A stretch of DNA of 64,000 nt from the NCBI RefSeq assembly GCF_016917355.1, contig NZ_CP070304.1:1922001-1986000 (forward strand), read 5' to 3'. The position numbers and the translations under genes are program-made. Source of the stretch: Glaciimonas sp. PAMC28666 (GTDB lineage Bacteria > Pseudomonadota > Gammaproteobacteria > Burkholderiales > Burkholderiaceae_D). The notes beneath the pieces are model-generated. The model was given only the letters and a program-made list of their open reading frames with translations. It ran no database searches and was not told the origin of the DNA. This document shows positions 17,107 to 25,633 of this stretch, piece by piece (positions within the stretch are counted from its first letter, which is position 1; each line of letters begins with the position of its first letter).

Positions 17107-18390
17107 TTAGCGCGCTGCTGGTTGCAAATGACGTGGTGCCGCAACCTCGACCGGCGGCTTTACCCACAGCATCAGGAACACCGACATCAGCAAACCACCA
17201 GCCATGAACAGATAGGAAGCTAACGGGCTGCCCGTTGCACCATTAAGATAGCCGACCACATACGAGCCCAGAAAGGAACCCAGCGCGCCCATGCTGTTGA
17301 TCAACGCCATCGCGCCACCAGCAACGTTCTTTGGCAGTAGTTCAGGAACAATGGCAAAGAATGGTCCGTATGGCGCGTACATGGCAGCGCCGGCAATCAC
17401 CAGCAAAGTGTAAGACCACCAGAAATGCCCTGTGCCGATCAGGAATGAAGCCAGGAAGGCGCACGCGGCTAACAGCAATGCAGGCCATACAAACAGCTTG
17501 CGATTCTGTAATTTATCCGATGCCCATGATGACAGCAACATCGCGATGATCGCAGCCAGGTAAGGCACGGCTGATAACCAGCCGGTTTCGACCATACTGA
17601 TTGAGGACGCATTTTTCAAGATGGAGGGCAACCACAAAACGAAGCCGTATACGCCGATGCTCCAGCAAAAATATTGCGCACAAAGCTTCATCACTGCTGG
17701 CGACTTGAAGGCCTCACCATAGTTGCGGACTGGCTTCATTGTTGCCTGTTCCAGATCGAGCGCGGCCTTGATATCAGCCTTCTCTTGCGGGGACAACCAG
17801 GTTGATTCGGCTGGTTTATCCTGCACCACGAACCACCAGATCACCGCCCATATGACTGCCGGAATTCCTTCGGCGATCATCATGTGACGCCAGCCAAAAC
17901 TGTTAACCAGATAGCCGGACAAGACCGACATCCACAACACCGTGACGGGGTTCCCGAGGATCAAAAATGTGTTGGCACGCGAACGCTCGGTTTTGGTAAA
18001 CCAGTTGCAGATATAGATCAGCATCGCTGGCATTACCGCAGCCTCAACCACGCCGAGTGTGAAGCGGATCACCATCAACATCGGAATGTTGCTGACCATT
18101 CCGGTCAACGCAGCGCACGCGCCCCACAGAATCAGGCTCCAGAAAATCAGTTTCTTGACGCTGCCGCGCTGGGCGTACATGGCACCGGGAATCTGGAAAA
18201 AGAAATAGCCCAGAAAGAACAATGCACCGATCAACGATGAAGTGCCATGCGAGACACCGAGATCGGTATTTATTCCAGCCGCAGCGGCGAAACCGTAATT
18301 GGCCCGATCCAGGTACGCCAGGCTGTAAGTGATAAATATAATCGGCATGATGTACCACCAACGCCGGACTGCTAATGTTTTAGTCTCCAT
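17107..18390 (-). CDS. kguT: MFS transporter, probable 2-ketogluconate importer
   Basis: Major facilitator of 427 aa with 12 hydrophobic segments. It starts METKTLAVRRWWYIMPIIF, typical of the anion:cation symporter group that carries sugar acids. The AAAGAGAAA ribosome site selects the ATG at 18390; the 14 codons upstream are not conserved in type. The DRANYGFA motif in helix 1 and GxxxGxxxEAAVMPA in helix 4 fit the family. The substrate, 2-ketogluconate, is inferred from gene order between kguK and kguD. Confidence 0.85.
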   Translation of the reverse strand: METKTLAVRRWWYIMPIIFITYSLAYLDRANYGFAAAAGINTDLGVSHGTSSLIGALFFLGYFFFQIPGAMYAQRGSVKKLIFWSLILWGACAALTGMVSNIPMLMVIRFTLGVVEAAVMPAMLIYICNWFTKTERSRANTFLILGNPVTVLWMSVLSGYLVNSFGWRHMMIAEGIPAVIWAVIWWFVVQDKPAESTWLSPQEKADIKAALDLEQATMKPVRNYGEAFKSPAVMKLCAQYFCWSIGVYGFVLWLPSILKNASSISMVETGWLSAVPYLAAIIAMLLSSWASDKLQNRKLFVWPALLLAACAFLASFLIGTGHFWWSYTLLVIAGAAMYAPYGPFFAIVPELLPKNVAGGAMALINSMGALGSFLGSYVVGYLNGATGSPLASYLFMAGGLLMSVFLMLWVKPPVEVAAPRHLQPAAR

Positions 18391-18468
18391 GATTTTCTCT
18401 TTAATTTTGCCTGCTTGTTGAGAGGTATGCATATCTATATGGTTTACTTAAATTGCTTAAATTGCTTC

Positions 18469-19416
18469 TTACTTTTTCAATTCTTCCTGATCCAGACGCG
18501 CTCGCGTTGGCAACCCTTCGCTATCGCCGATTACCTGAATCGCCATACCGCCGATCCGGTTTCCGCGTTCGACTGCAAATGCAAGATCGCGCCCTTCGAG
18601 CAACGCACTGATAACACCAACCGCAAAGCCGTCGCCCGCGCCTACCGTGTCGACGACGTTGGCAACCGGTAACGCGTCGACGGTTATTTCACGCTCTGCG
18701 GTGCGCACATAAGCGCCTTTTTCACCGAGCTTGATCACCACGCCTTTGGCACCGCCCGCCAGATAAAAATCAGCGATTTCGCGGGGCGTTTGCAAACCAG
18801 TCAAGATACGCCCTTCTTCGAGTCCCGGCATGATCCAGTCGGCGTAGGCGGCCAACATATTCAAGCGTTCTATCATCACGCCACGTGAGGCCCACAACGT
18901 CGGCCGCAAATTCGGATCGAAGCTGATGCTTTTTCCGGCTGCGCGCATTTCCTGAGCGATATGCAACGCCAATGCAAACGAGGTTTCGGAGATCGCCGGG
19001 GCCACGCCGGATAGATGCAGGTGGCGTGCAGCACCGAAGTATTCAGGCTGATAATCGGCAAGTGAAAGATGACTCGCCGCTGACCCTTTGCGGAAATATT
19101 CAATTTGCGGATCGCTACCATCATCGCTGCGCGATTTGAGTTGAAAGCCGGTGCGATAACGGTCATCAACGGTGACAGCGCCGATGTCGATGTTTTCGTC
19201 CTTTAGCGTCTTCAATACAAAGCGCCCGAAAGAATCCGCGCCAACCCGACTGGCCCAGCCGACTTTAAAGCCTAAGCGAGCTAATCCGATGGCGACGTTC
19301 AGCTCCGCGCCAGCGGCGCGTTTGACGAATGACGTAACATCACCCAGATCGCCGGGTTCGGTGGCGACAAAGAGCGCCATGGCTTCGCCGTAGGTGATTA
19401 CATCAAGTGCTTGCAT
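18469..19416 (-). CDS. kguK: PfkB-family sugar-acid kinase, 2-ketogluconokinase / KDG kinase
   Basis: Ribokinase-like kinase of 315 aa. The C-terminal DTVGAGDGFAVG (catalytic Asp in the GAGD anion hole) and the N-terminal GAELNVAIGLARLG substrate loop are clear. It phosphorylates 2-ketogluconate in kgu loci; the close KdgK subfamily phosphorylates 2-keto-3-deoxygluconate. The nearby uxa locus makes that second substrate and shows no kinase, so dual use is possible. The start at 19416 is chosen because GGAG lies just upstream; the ATG at 19428 overlaps that ribosome site. It lies 47 nt after kguE. Confidence 0.85.
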   Translation of the reverse strand: MQALDVITYGEAMALFVATEPGDLGDVTSFVKRAAGAELNVAIGLARLGFKVGWASRVGADSFGRFVLKTLKDENIDIGAVTVDDRYRTGFQLKSRSDDGSDPQIEYFRKGSAASHLSLADYQPEYFGAARHLHLSGVAPAISETSFALALHIAQEMRAAGKSISFDPNLRPTLWASRGVMIERLNMLAAYADWIMPGLEEGRILTGLQTPREIADFYLAGGAKGVVIKLGEKGAYVRTAEREITVDALPVANVVDTVGAGDGFAVGVISALLEGRDLAFAVERGNRIGGMAIQVIGDSEGLPTRARLDQEELKK

Positions 19417-19463
19417 ACTGGTCTCCAATGGGGCTTATCATTAATTTACTAACGATTTTAGTT

Positions 19464-20258
19464 TCACGCGGTGCGTAATTGCAGGACATGCTGCCTGGCG
19501 TCGGGGCCAATACCAGCCTCGGGAAGCGGATACTCAATGCCGCGTGGCACGCTTGCCGGTAATATCGCCAAACAGCTGTGCCAATAGGCCAACGTTTCTG
19601 CATTCGGGGCCGCTGCAAAACGTCGCGCTCCAACGCCTGCCACGCCTTTTAAATGAATGTACTGCACATACGGTGCCAACTGTTGCGCCGCTTGCAATGG
19701 ATCTTGGCCGGCCCATACCCAGTTACCAATATCGAAAGTCATACCGACCGGTAGATTTTCCGCGCGGCAAATCGCAAAGAAATCGCTAAATTCTACGATG
19801 CATCCGCCTGTTGGCAGTTGTCCATTTTCCACCACTAATGCCACGTTACTGCTGGCTAAAGCTGCGCGCAAGGCGTGAACGTCGCAAGAGCCGGCGTAAT
19901 GACCGAGTTGCAGTTTAAGAGACCATGCACCCAACGCTTCGGCTTCGCGCAGCAATGCCGAAAGCGCGACCAGATTGAGGGCGCCATCTTCAAGGAACAG
20001 GGGTTCTGGAGCAGAATACACGGCGCTCAGGTGTTGATCGTCCAGCAATCTCGATAACGCCTGTAATGCTTCAATACTGTACGAGAGAGGGTCATGCATT
20101 AGCTCGCGCCGCACCTCAAGGGCATCGGCACCGGCAGCGGCGACTAGTGGAACGAGCGCAGAGTGGCCTTGCTTGATGACGACATCCGCGCCATAAGAAG
20201 AAGCAACAATAACAATTTTTGGTAATGACAAACCTGTCTCCTGATTTGCTCGCGGCAC
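19464..20258 (-). CDS. kguE: Sugar-phosphate isomerase/epimerase-like TIM-barrel protein
   Basis: A 264-aa protein of the xylose-isomerase-like TIM-barrel family (AP endonuclease 2 fold). Metal-ligand-type residues lie in VVENGQ, GMTFDIGNWVW and YIHLKG, and the chain ends in a typical GIEYPL strand. It is first in the kgu operon, the position of kguE in Pseudomonas. The reaction is not established in the family; a role in 2-ketogluconate epimerisation or isomerisation is inferred. Two PtxS-type operators lie just upstream. Confidence 0.8.
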   Translation of the reverse strand: MPRANQETGLSLPKIVIVASSYGADVVIKQGHSALVPLVAAAGADALEVRRELMHDPLSYSIEALQALSRLLDDQHLSAVYSAPEPLFLEDGALNLVALSALLREAEALGAWSLKLQLGHYAGSCDVHALRAALASSNVALVVENGQLPTGGCIVEFSDFFAICRAENLPVGMTFDIGNWVWAGQDPLQAAQQLAPYVQYIHLKGVAGVGARRFAAAPNAETLAYWHSCLAILPASVPRGIEYPLPEAGIGPDARQHVLQLRTA

Positions 20259-20348
20259 TGTCGGCGCGCTGCAGCAGATAACACTTTATTATTCTTTTGC
20301 CCTGATATCTTACGCTAACGTTTCGTTCAATCTATTCCATAAACGCGT

Positions 20349-20362
20349 TGGAACCGATTCCA
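20349..20362. promoter_or_regulatory. PtxS-type operator, proximal copy
   Basis: Perfect palindrome TGGAACCGATTCCA, one base set away from the published PtxS site TGAAACCGGTTTCA in layout. It lies 91 bp upstream of the kguE start and is identical to the copy at 20434-20447. Confidence 0.82.
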
Positions 20363-20433
20363 TTTATTGTGTAAAAAATTAGCATCTTTGAAATTTTTAC
20401 CACAAAGAAACAGGCAAACATCAATAAAATGCT

Positions 20434-20447
20434 TGGAACCGATTCCA
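20434..20447. promoter_or_regulatory. PtxS-type operator, distal copy
   Basis: Second identical TGGAACCGATTCCA, extended to a 16-bp match with flanking T and A. Its centre is 85 bp from the first, about eight helical turns, which would allow a repression loop between LacI-family dimers. Confidence 0.82.
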
Positions 20448-20471
20448 AGATAATCCGTAAAAACGGCCTCG

Positions 20472-21542
20472 TCAAGGTTTTTTTCGTGATATGGGGTTCA
20501 GCGATGACCCTCGAATCTTTAACTCACCCGGGAAGCTAAGCACCCGCGCCGCGGTGGTGGCGCCCTCGATGCGCTGGATCAAAAACTCGACAGCGGCGTG
20601 GCCAATATCAAACGTCGGCTGGCGAATGCTGGAAATATCCGCGCCCGCCAGGCCAGCCCATTCAGGATCGTCGAAACCGAGTAAGCCGAGATCTTTCGGC
20701 CATTCTGCACCCAATTCGCGTAAAGCGAGCGCTACCCGCAACAGCATGCGCCCGTTACTCGCCAAAATGGCAGTACGCTGCGTGACCGAGGTTGCCAGAC
20801 ACAGGCGCAAGGCCGCGTCGAGCGACTCCGCCTGACGCAAATCGACTTCCGAGGTCACACTGCTACATTTCCCGGCGCTTGCCTCCACCAGCATTCGCAT
20901 CGCGTGTTGACGTTCCTGGCGGCTGCTGATAAGACCAATCGGCTCGGTTAAAAAATGAATCGCGGTATAACCCTGATCCAATAAATGTTGGGTTGCCAGC
21001 GTGGCGGCCTGATCGTTATCCAGCCCGACCATATCGCATTTGATGCGGCTGGCACGGCGATCAATCAACACCACCGGCACGCCGGTACGGGTGATTAATG
21101 CCAGATCTTCCTCTGGCAACGCTATCGGATTCACCACCAATCCGTCTACCCGATAGTTGGTCAACAACTCTAAATAACGCTGCTCCAGCTTCAGTTCGTT
21201 AGCAGAATTGCATAACATCAGCATATACCCGTGCTGCTGGCAGGCCGCCTCAACGCCACGCATCACTTCGACCGAATAGGGATTGGTGATATCGGCGACG
21301 ACCATTCCTACCAAACGGGTGCGACCGCGCTTTAACCCGCGTGCCATCTGGTTGGGACGGAAGTCGAGCTTGTGAATGGCGCGTGCAATCCGCTTGCGCA
21401 ACTCTTCCGACAACGCATCCATTTCGCCATTGAGGTAACGTGACACGCTGGTCTTGCCGACCTGCGCTTCTCGCGCAACGTCATTGATCGTCGTGGTACG
21501 GGCAAGACCGGAGCTGATTATTTCGGTGGTTTTTTTTGTCAT
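20472..21542 (-). CDS. ptxS: LacI-family repressor of 2-ketogluconate use
   Basis: A 356-aa LacI/GalR regulator. The N-terminal helix-turn-helix is TINDVAREAQVGKTSVSRYLNG with the hinge FRPNQMARGLKRGRT. A periplasmic-binding-protein-like effector domain follows, including VVLIDRRASRIKCDMVGLDN. Its position directly before kguEKTD and the presence of two PtxS-like operators identify it as PtxS, whose effector is 2-ketogluconate. The operators lie after this gene, not before it, so autoregulation is not evident here. Confidence 0.87.
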   Translation of the reverse strand: MTKKTTEIISSGLARTTTINDVAREAQVGKTSVSRYLNGEMDALSEELRKRIARAIHKLDFRPNQMARGLKRGRTRLVGMVVADITNPYSVEVMRGVEAACQQHGYMLMLCNSANELKLEQRYLELLTNYRVDGLVVNPIALPEEDLALITRTGVPVVLIDRRASRIKCDMVGLDNDQAATLATQHLLDQGYTAIHFLTEPIGLISSRQERQHAMRMLVEASAGKCSSVTSEVDLRQAESLDAALRLCLATSVTQRTAILASNGRMLLRVALALRELGAEWPKDLGLLGFDDPEWAGLAGADISSIRQPTFDIGHAAVEFLIQRIEGATTAARVLSFPGELKIRGSSLNPISRKKP

Positions 21543-21607
21543 GGTCTGGTCAGTATCGGCGGAACAATTTTGCCGCGCCTATTATTCCACGCTTGTGCGC
21601 GCCTGTA

Positions 21608-21659
21608 TGTAGTCGAATAATGTAGTCGAATAATGTAGGCCAATAATGTGATCCAATAC
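21608..21659. repeat. 13-bp tandem repeat, four copies
   Basis: Units TGTAGTCGAATAA, TGTAGTCGAATAA, TGTAGGCCAATAA and TGTGATCCAATAC follow each other exactly in phase; the last two are degenerate. It lies in the gap between ptxS and the Rid gene. Confidence 0.85.
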
Positions 21660-21719
21660 TTTCCAGCCAGACAATCATACACACCGGTTTAATTTGTCAT
21701 TAAGCCGTTACTTCATGCA

Positions 21720-22103
21720 TTAAGTCGCCGTTGCTACGGAAAGCGCTGTCACCTCAATCTCAATCTTTAAGCCAAAGTGCAGCGGGCCGGTTGGCACGAT
21801 TGCTCGCGCAGGCCGGGCGCTACCCGCCCACTGCGCGTAGATATCATTGAACGCCGGCCAGTGCGCAATGTCGTCGAGATAAATTCGCACCTGGACGAGT
21901 TGCTCTATGCCCGTGCCAGCTGCAAGCAATGCCTGCTCCACATTCTTCAGAACCTGCCAGGCCTGGACCTCGAAAGAAGCATCGATCAGCTTTTCACCGA
22001 GCGCCGTGATCGGCAATTGGCCGGACACGAAAACGAAGCCGTTCGCGACGACCACATGACTGTAATGACCGCCGGACGCGCAAGCATTGGCGTGGCCGGA
22101 CAA
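21720..22103 (-). pseudogene. RidA-family protein gene with a probable 5' frameshift
   Basis: The frame encodes a Rid (YjgF/UK114) protein: GGHYSHVVVANGFVFVSGQLPI, VLKNVEQALLAAG, VQVRIYLDD and RPARAIVPTGPLHFG are typical; the family arginine of the active site is present in RPARA. The frame has only a TTG start at 22101-22103 with no ribosome site. A second frame opens at an ATG (22134-22136) with MDGKNQQSTLVCPATP, which would join well to NACASGGHYSH if one base were added near 22086-22090 (CCAAT to CCAAAT). This suggests a one-base deletion or sequencing error at the N-terminus. If translated from TTG the core domain is intact and could work as an imine/enamine deaminase. Confidence 0.65.
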
Positions 22104-22231
22104 ACTAATGTCGACTGTTGATTTTTACCATCCATGAAAGCAGCTCCATTCAGTGAGTTTGCCGGTAGCGTCAAGCGCGTGGTACGCCGGAACTTGTGCG
22201 CCGGTTGCGCATACTTACCCTCGGATCGGAA

Positions 22232-22249
22232 GTTTATCGTTAGATAAAC
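22232..22249. promoter_or_regulatory. Inverted repeat upstream of the uxa operon (distal)
   Basis: GTTTATC-gtta-GATAAAC, a perfect 7-bp inverted repeat with a 4-nt spacer in the gap between the Rid gene and uxaC. It could be an operator or a short hairpin; no T-run follows, so it is not a standard terminator. Confidence 0.4.
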
Positions 22250-22485
22250 GATTATTAACGAGGCTATTGTTATCGCCGTTGCAACTACCGTTTCCGAAGC
22301 AACATTGACGTTTTAACTGTCACCGATAGGCAGGCAGACTCATACAAAATCACTGGCAGAGAACTAAAGCGCCATCGGGACCGAGAGGAACAATGCCGCT
22401 CCCGTATCAAAATTTATACAAATTTCTGGCAATTTTCCGCAATTCGATGATTTGCGCTTGCCTTTCTAATATATTACGCATAATC

Positions 22486-22501
22486 TTCTGATATATCAGA
22501 A
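22486..22501. promoter_or_regulatory. 16-bp palindrome at the uxa promoter, candidate uronate-repressor site
   Basis: TTCTGATATATCAGAA is a perfect palindrome 93 bp before the uxaC start, in AT-rich promoter-like sequence. The GntR-family gene at 28780 is the natural candidate to bind it. No other copy was found in the window, so the assignment is inference. Confidence 0.45.
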
Positions 22502-22593
22502 TAAGTGATCTGCTTAAGATCAAAACTCAACTTAACAGAATGCCCACGCAGCCAGTCGCGGCGCGGTCGTTCGCGGCGCGGAGACCACTGCAA

Positions 22594-23988
22594 ATGACGA
22601 CATTTATGGACCACGACTTTTTACTTAACACCGATATCGCCCGCCAGCTTTATCATGATATAGCAGCAAATCTGCCCATCATTGACTATCACTCCCATTT
22701 GCAACAAGGAGAAATCGTCGAGCGCAAGGTGTTCCGTAATCTGACTGAGCTCTGGCTCAGTGGCGACCATTACAAATGGCGACTGATGCGCGCTTCAGGC
22801 ATCACCGAAGATTACATTACTGGTGATCAGGAAGACGAAGCGAAGTTTCGGGCCTTCTGCAGCATATTGCCATTGGCGATCGGCAACCCGATTTATCAAT
22901 GGAGCCATCTGGAATTACGCCGTCTGTTCGGTATTGAGCTAACCATCAACGCAGCCAATGCAGGCGCAATATGGGAAGCTGCCAATGCCAAACTGGCCAC
23001 GATGGATACCTGGTCGTTCCTGGAACAAGCCGGTGTCGAGATCGCCTGTACTACCGATGATCCTGCTGACGACCTGCTGCAACATGATGAAATCGCGGCC
23101 TCCGCCTTAACCTGCCGCGTGTTGCCAGCGTACCGTCCCGACCGGGCGATGCGTATCAACCGCGACGATTTCGTGGAATATCTTGCGCGCTTATCCACAG
23201 TCTCTGGGATTTCGATCACTTCGTTCGCGTCGATGATGGAAGCGTTGGCGGTGCGCGTGGCGTATTTCCACGAACGCGGCGGACGCATCTCTGATCACGC
23301 AATTGATACGACGCTGCCGCTGATTGCTGCGACACCGCAACAGTTGGAAGCGCTATTCGCAAAACGCCTGGGTGGCGCTCTGCTGAGTGAAGCTGAGATG
23401 GGCCAATACCTGCGCGGACTTCTCGCCGACATCGGCAAGGTCTATGCGAAATTCGATTGGGCCATGTGTCTGCACATCGGTGCGCAGCGTAACAACAATA
23501 GCCGCATGCAAGCCCGTCTGGGTACCGATACCGGTTACGACTCCCTCTCGGATATGACGATCAGCGCTGGTCTGGCCGGTCTGCTCGATTCGCTCGACGC
23601 AACCGATGAATTGCCGCGCACGATGTTGTTCTGCATGAATCCGAACATGAACGAAGTGCTGTCGAGCATGATCGGTAATTTTCAAGATGGTCGCGTCGTC
23701 GGCAAGATCCAGTTTGGCCCGGCCTGGTGGTTCAACGATCACAAAGAAGGCAATCTGCAGCAAATGATTTGTCTGGCAAACCACGGTGTTTTAGGCACCT
23801 TCGTTGGCATGGTTACGGATTCCCGCAGCTTTGCGTCCTATCCACGCCACGATTACTTCCGTCGCTTGTTGTGCCGCCAGCTTGGCCTGTGGGTTGAGGG
23901 CGGCGAATATCCCGCCGACATCGCAGCGTTGAGTCAGATCGTTCGTGGCATTTGCTACGAAAACGCAAAGAATTATTTCAAGCTTTAA
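22594..23988 (+). CDS. uxaC: Glucuronate/galacturonate isomerase
   Basis: UxaC, 464 aa from the ATG at 22594 (MTTFMDHDFLL), converting D-galacturonate to D-tagaturonate and D-glucuronate to D-fructuronate. IIDYHSHLQQGEIVERK holds the amidohydrolase-type HxH metal ligands, and the C-terminal VGMVTDSRSFASYPRHDYFRRLLC block is typical. GGAG lies upstream of this ATG; the frame reaches 22540 but those 18 residues are not UxaC-like. First gene of the uronate operon, 30 nt before uxaA. Confidence 0.94.
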   Translation: MTTFMDHDFLLNTDIARQLYHDIAANLPIIDYHSHLQQGEIVERKVFRNLTELWLSGDHYKWRLMRASGITEDYITGDQEDEAKFRAFCSILPLAIGNPIYQWSHLELRRLFGIELTINAANAGAIWEAANAKLATMDTWSFLEQAGVEIACTTDDPADDLLQHDEIAASALTCRVLPAYRPDRAMRINRDDFVEYLARLSTVSGISITSFASMMEALAVRVAYFHERGGRISDHAIDTTLPLIAATPQQLEALFAKRLGGALLSEAEMGQYLRGLLADIGKVYAKFDWAMCLHIGAQRNNNSRMQARLGTDTGYDSLSDMTISAGLAGLLDSLDATDELPRTMLFCMNPNMNEVLSSMIGNFQDGRVVGKIQFGPAWWFNDHKEGNLQQMICLANHGVLGTFVGMVTDSRSFASYPRHDYFRRLLCRQLGLWVEGGEYPADIAALSQIVRGICYENAKNYFKL

Positions 23989-24018
23989 TCATCGGCAAAA
24001 ACAACCACAGGAAGCCGT

Positions 24019-25626
24019 ATGCCCAATTCGCAAAAAATACTCTGCATTCATCCCGACGACGACATGCTGGTCGCATTGACCGATCTTGTGCCGGGCGAAA
24101 TTGTGGTGTGGGAGGATGCGTCGATCGTTATCTGCACGGCGGTCAAAGGTAAACATAAGTTTGCGCGTCAGGCCTTTGCCGTGGGCGAATTGTTGCAGCT
24201 ATATGGCGTTCCGGTGGGCAAGGCCACGCAGCCAATTCGGCGGGGCGAAGCGGTGACAACCGACAATCTGGAACATTACGCGGCGCAAGTCGAACTGACG
24301 GCCAGCAACCCTTACCAATGGAGCGCACCTGAAGTCAGCCGCTTTGATGGGCTGACCTTTCCCGGTGTCGTGCGCGCCGATGGCCGTGTCGGCACCGCCA
24401 ATTACTGGTTGATTTTCCCGTTGGTTTTTTGCGAAAACCGCAACGTCGAACATCTGCGCAATGCGCTTGAAGGTCCGCTGGGTTATAGCAGTAACGATCT
24501 GGCGGCGTTCACGCTGTCATTGTTGGGCGAGGATATGGAAGCGCCCAAACCGGTAGTGCGACCATTTCCGAACCTGGACGGCGTGCGCATTATCACCCAC
24601 GCCGGCGGTTGCGGCGGAACCCGCGCGGATGCACGCTCATTGTGCAAAATTTTGGCGGCGTATGCAGACCATCCGAACGTGGCGGGAATTACGGTATTTA
24701 GTCTGGGCTGTCAGAACGCCCAGATCAAAATGTTTCAGGATGCATTGGCGCTGCAAAATCCGCACTTCGACAAGCCATGCCTTATCTATGAACAGCAAGC
24801 ATGGGATAGCGAGCAGGCCATGATGAAAGCCGTCCTCCAGGACACGCTGAGCCACCTTAAAGTGGCGAACAATGTGGTGCGCCAACCGATGCCGCTGTCG
24901 CATCTGAAGATCGGCGTTAAATGCGGTGGATCGGATGGCTTCTCCGGCATTTCTGCGAATCCTGTCATGGGTCAGGTCTCGGATATGGTTGTAGCATTAG
25001 GCGGCTCGTCGATACTGGCTGAATTTCCAGAGTTATGTGGTGTAGAAGCCAGCTTGATCGAGCGCTGTGAAAGCGATGACGACAAACGTCGTTTTCTTGG
25101 CCTGATGCGTGACTTTGAAGCACGGGCCGAAGCAGTGGGCGCGCACTTTGCCGATAATCCGAGCCCCGGCAACATCCGCGATGGCCTGATTACCGACGCG
25201 ATGAAGTCAGCAGGCGCGGCAAAAAAAGGTGGCACCTCGCCGATCGTTTCGGTGCTGGATTATGGCGAGCAAACGGATAAGCCTGGTTTGGCGCTGCTGT
25301 GCACGCCCGGCGGCGACGTCGAGTCGGTTACCGGCATCGTCGCTTCGGGCGCGAATGTGGTGCTGTTTTCCACCGGTCTGGGCACTCCTACCGGTAACCC
25401 AATCGTGCCGGTACTCAAAATTTCGAGTAACAGCCGGGTCGCCAACAAATTATCCGACTTGATCGATTTTGATTGCGGCCCCGTTATCAACGGCGCACCC
25501 GTACCGGACATTGCGAATCAGCTACTCGATATGGTGGTAGCGGTTGCTGGCGGTCAATATAAGGCGAAAGCCGATCGCTTGCAGCAATACGATTTCATTT
25601 TCTGGAAACGCGACATTTCGCTTTAA
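24019..25626 (+). CDS. uxaA: Altronate dehydratase
   Basis: UxaA, 535 aa, removes water from D-altronate to give 2-keto-3-deoxygluconate. The N-terminal SAF-like domain (about 1-100, ending GKATQPIRRGEAV) is followed by the dehydratase domain with THAGGCGGTRADA, FSLGCQNAQI and GVKCGGSDGFSGISANP, whose cysteines fit an iron-dependent site. Length is slightly above E. coli UxaA. It is separated from uxaB by 7 nt, so both are co-transcribed. Confidence 0.94.
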   Translation: MPNSQKILCIHPDDDMLVALTDLVPGEIVVWEDASIVICTAVKGKHKFARQAFAVGELLQLYGVPVGKATQPIRRGEAVTTDNLEHYAAQVELTASNPYQWSAPEVSRFDGLTFPGVVRADGRVGTANYWLIFPLVFCENRNVEHLRNALEGPLGYSSNDLAAFTLSLLGEDMEAPKPVVRPFPNLDGVRIITHAGGCGGTRADARSLCKILAAYADHPNVAGITVFSLGCQNAQIKMFQDALALQNPHFDKPCLIYEQQAWDSEQAMMKAVLQDTLSHLKVANNVVRQPMPLSHLKIGVKCGGSDGFSGISANPVMGQVSDMVVALGGSSILAEFPELCGVEASLIERCESDDDKRRFLGLMRDFEARAEAVGAHFADNPSPGNIRDGLITDAMKSAGAAKKGGTSPIVSVLDYGEQTDKPGLALLCTPGGDVESVTGIVASGANVVLFSTGLGTPTGNPIVPVLKISSNSRVANKLSDLIDFDCGPVINGAPVPDIANQLLDMVVAVAGGQYKAKADRLQQYDFIFWKRDISL

Positions 25627-25633
25627 GGTTTTT

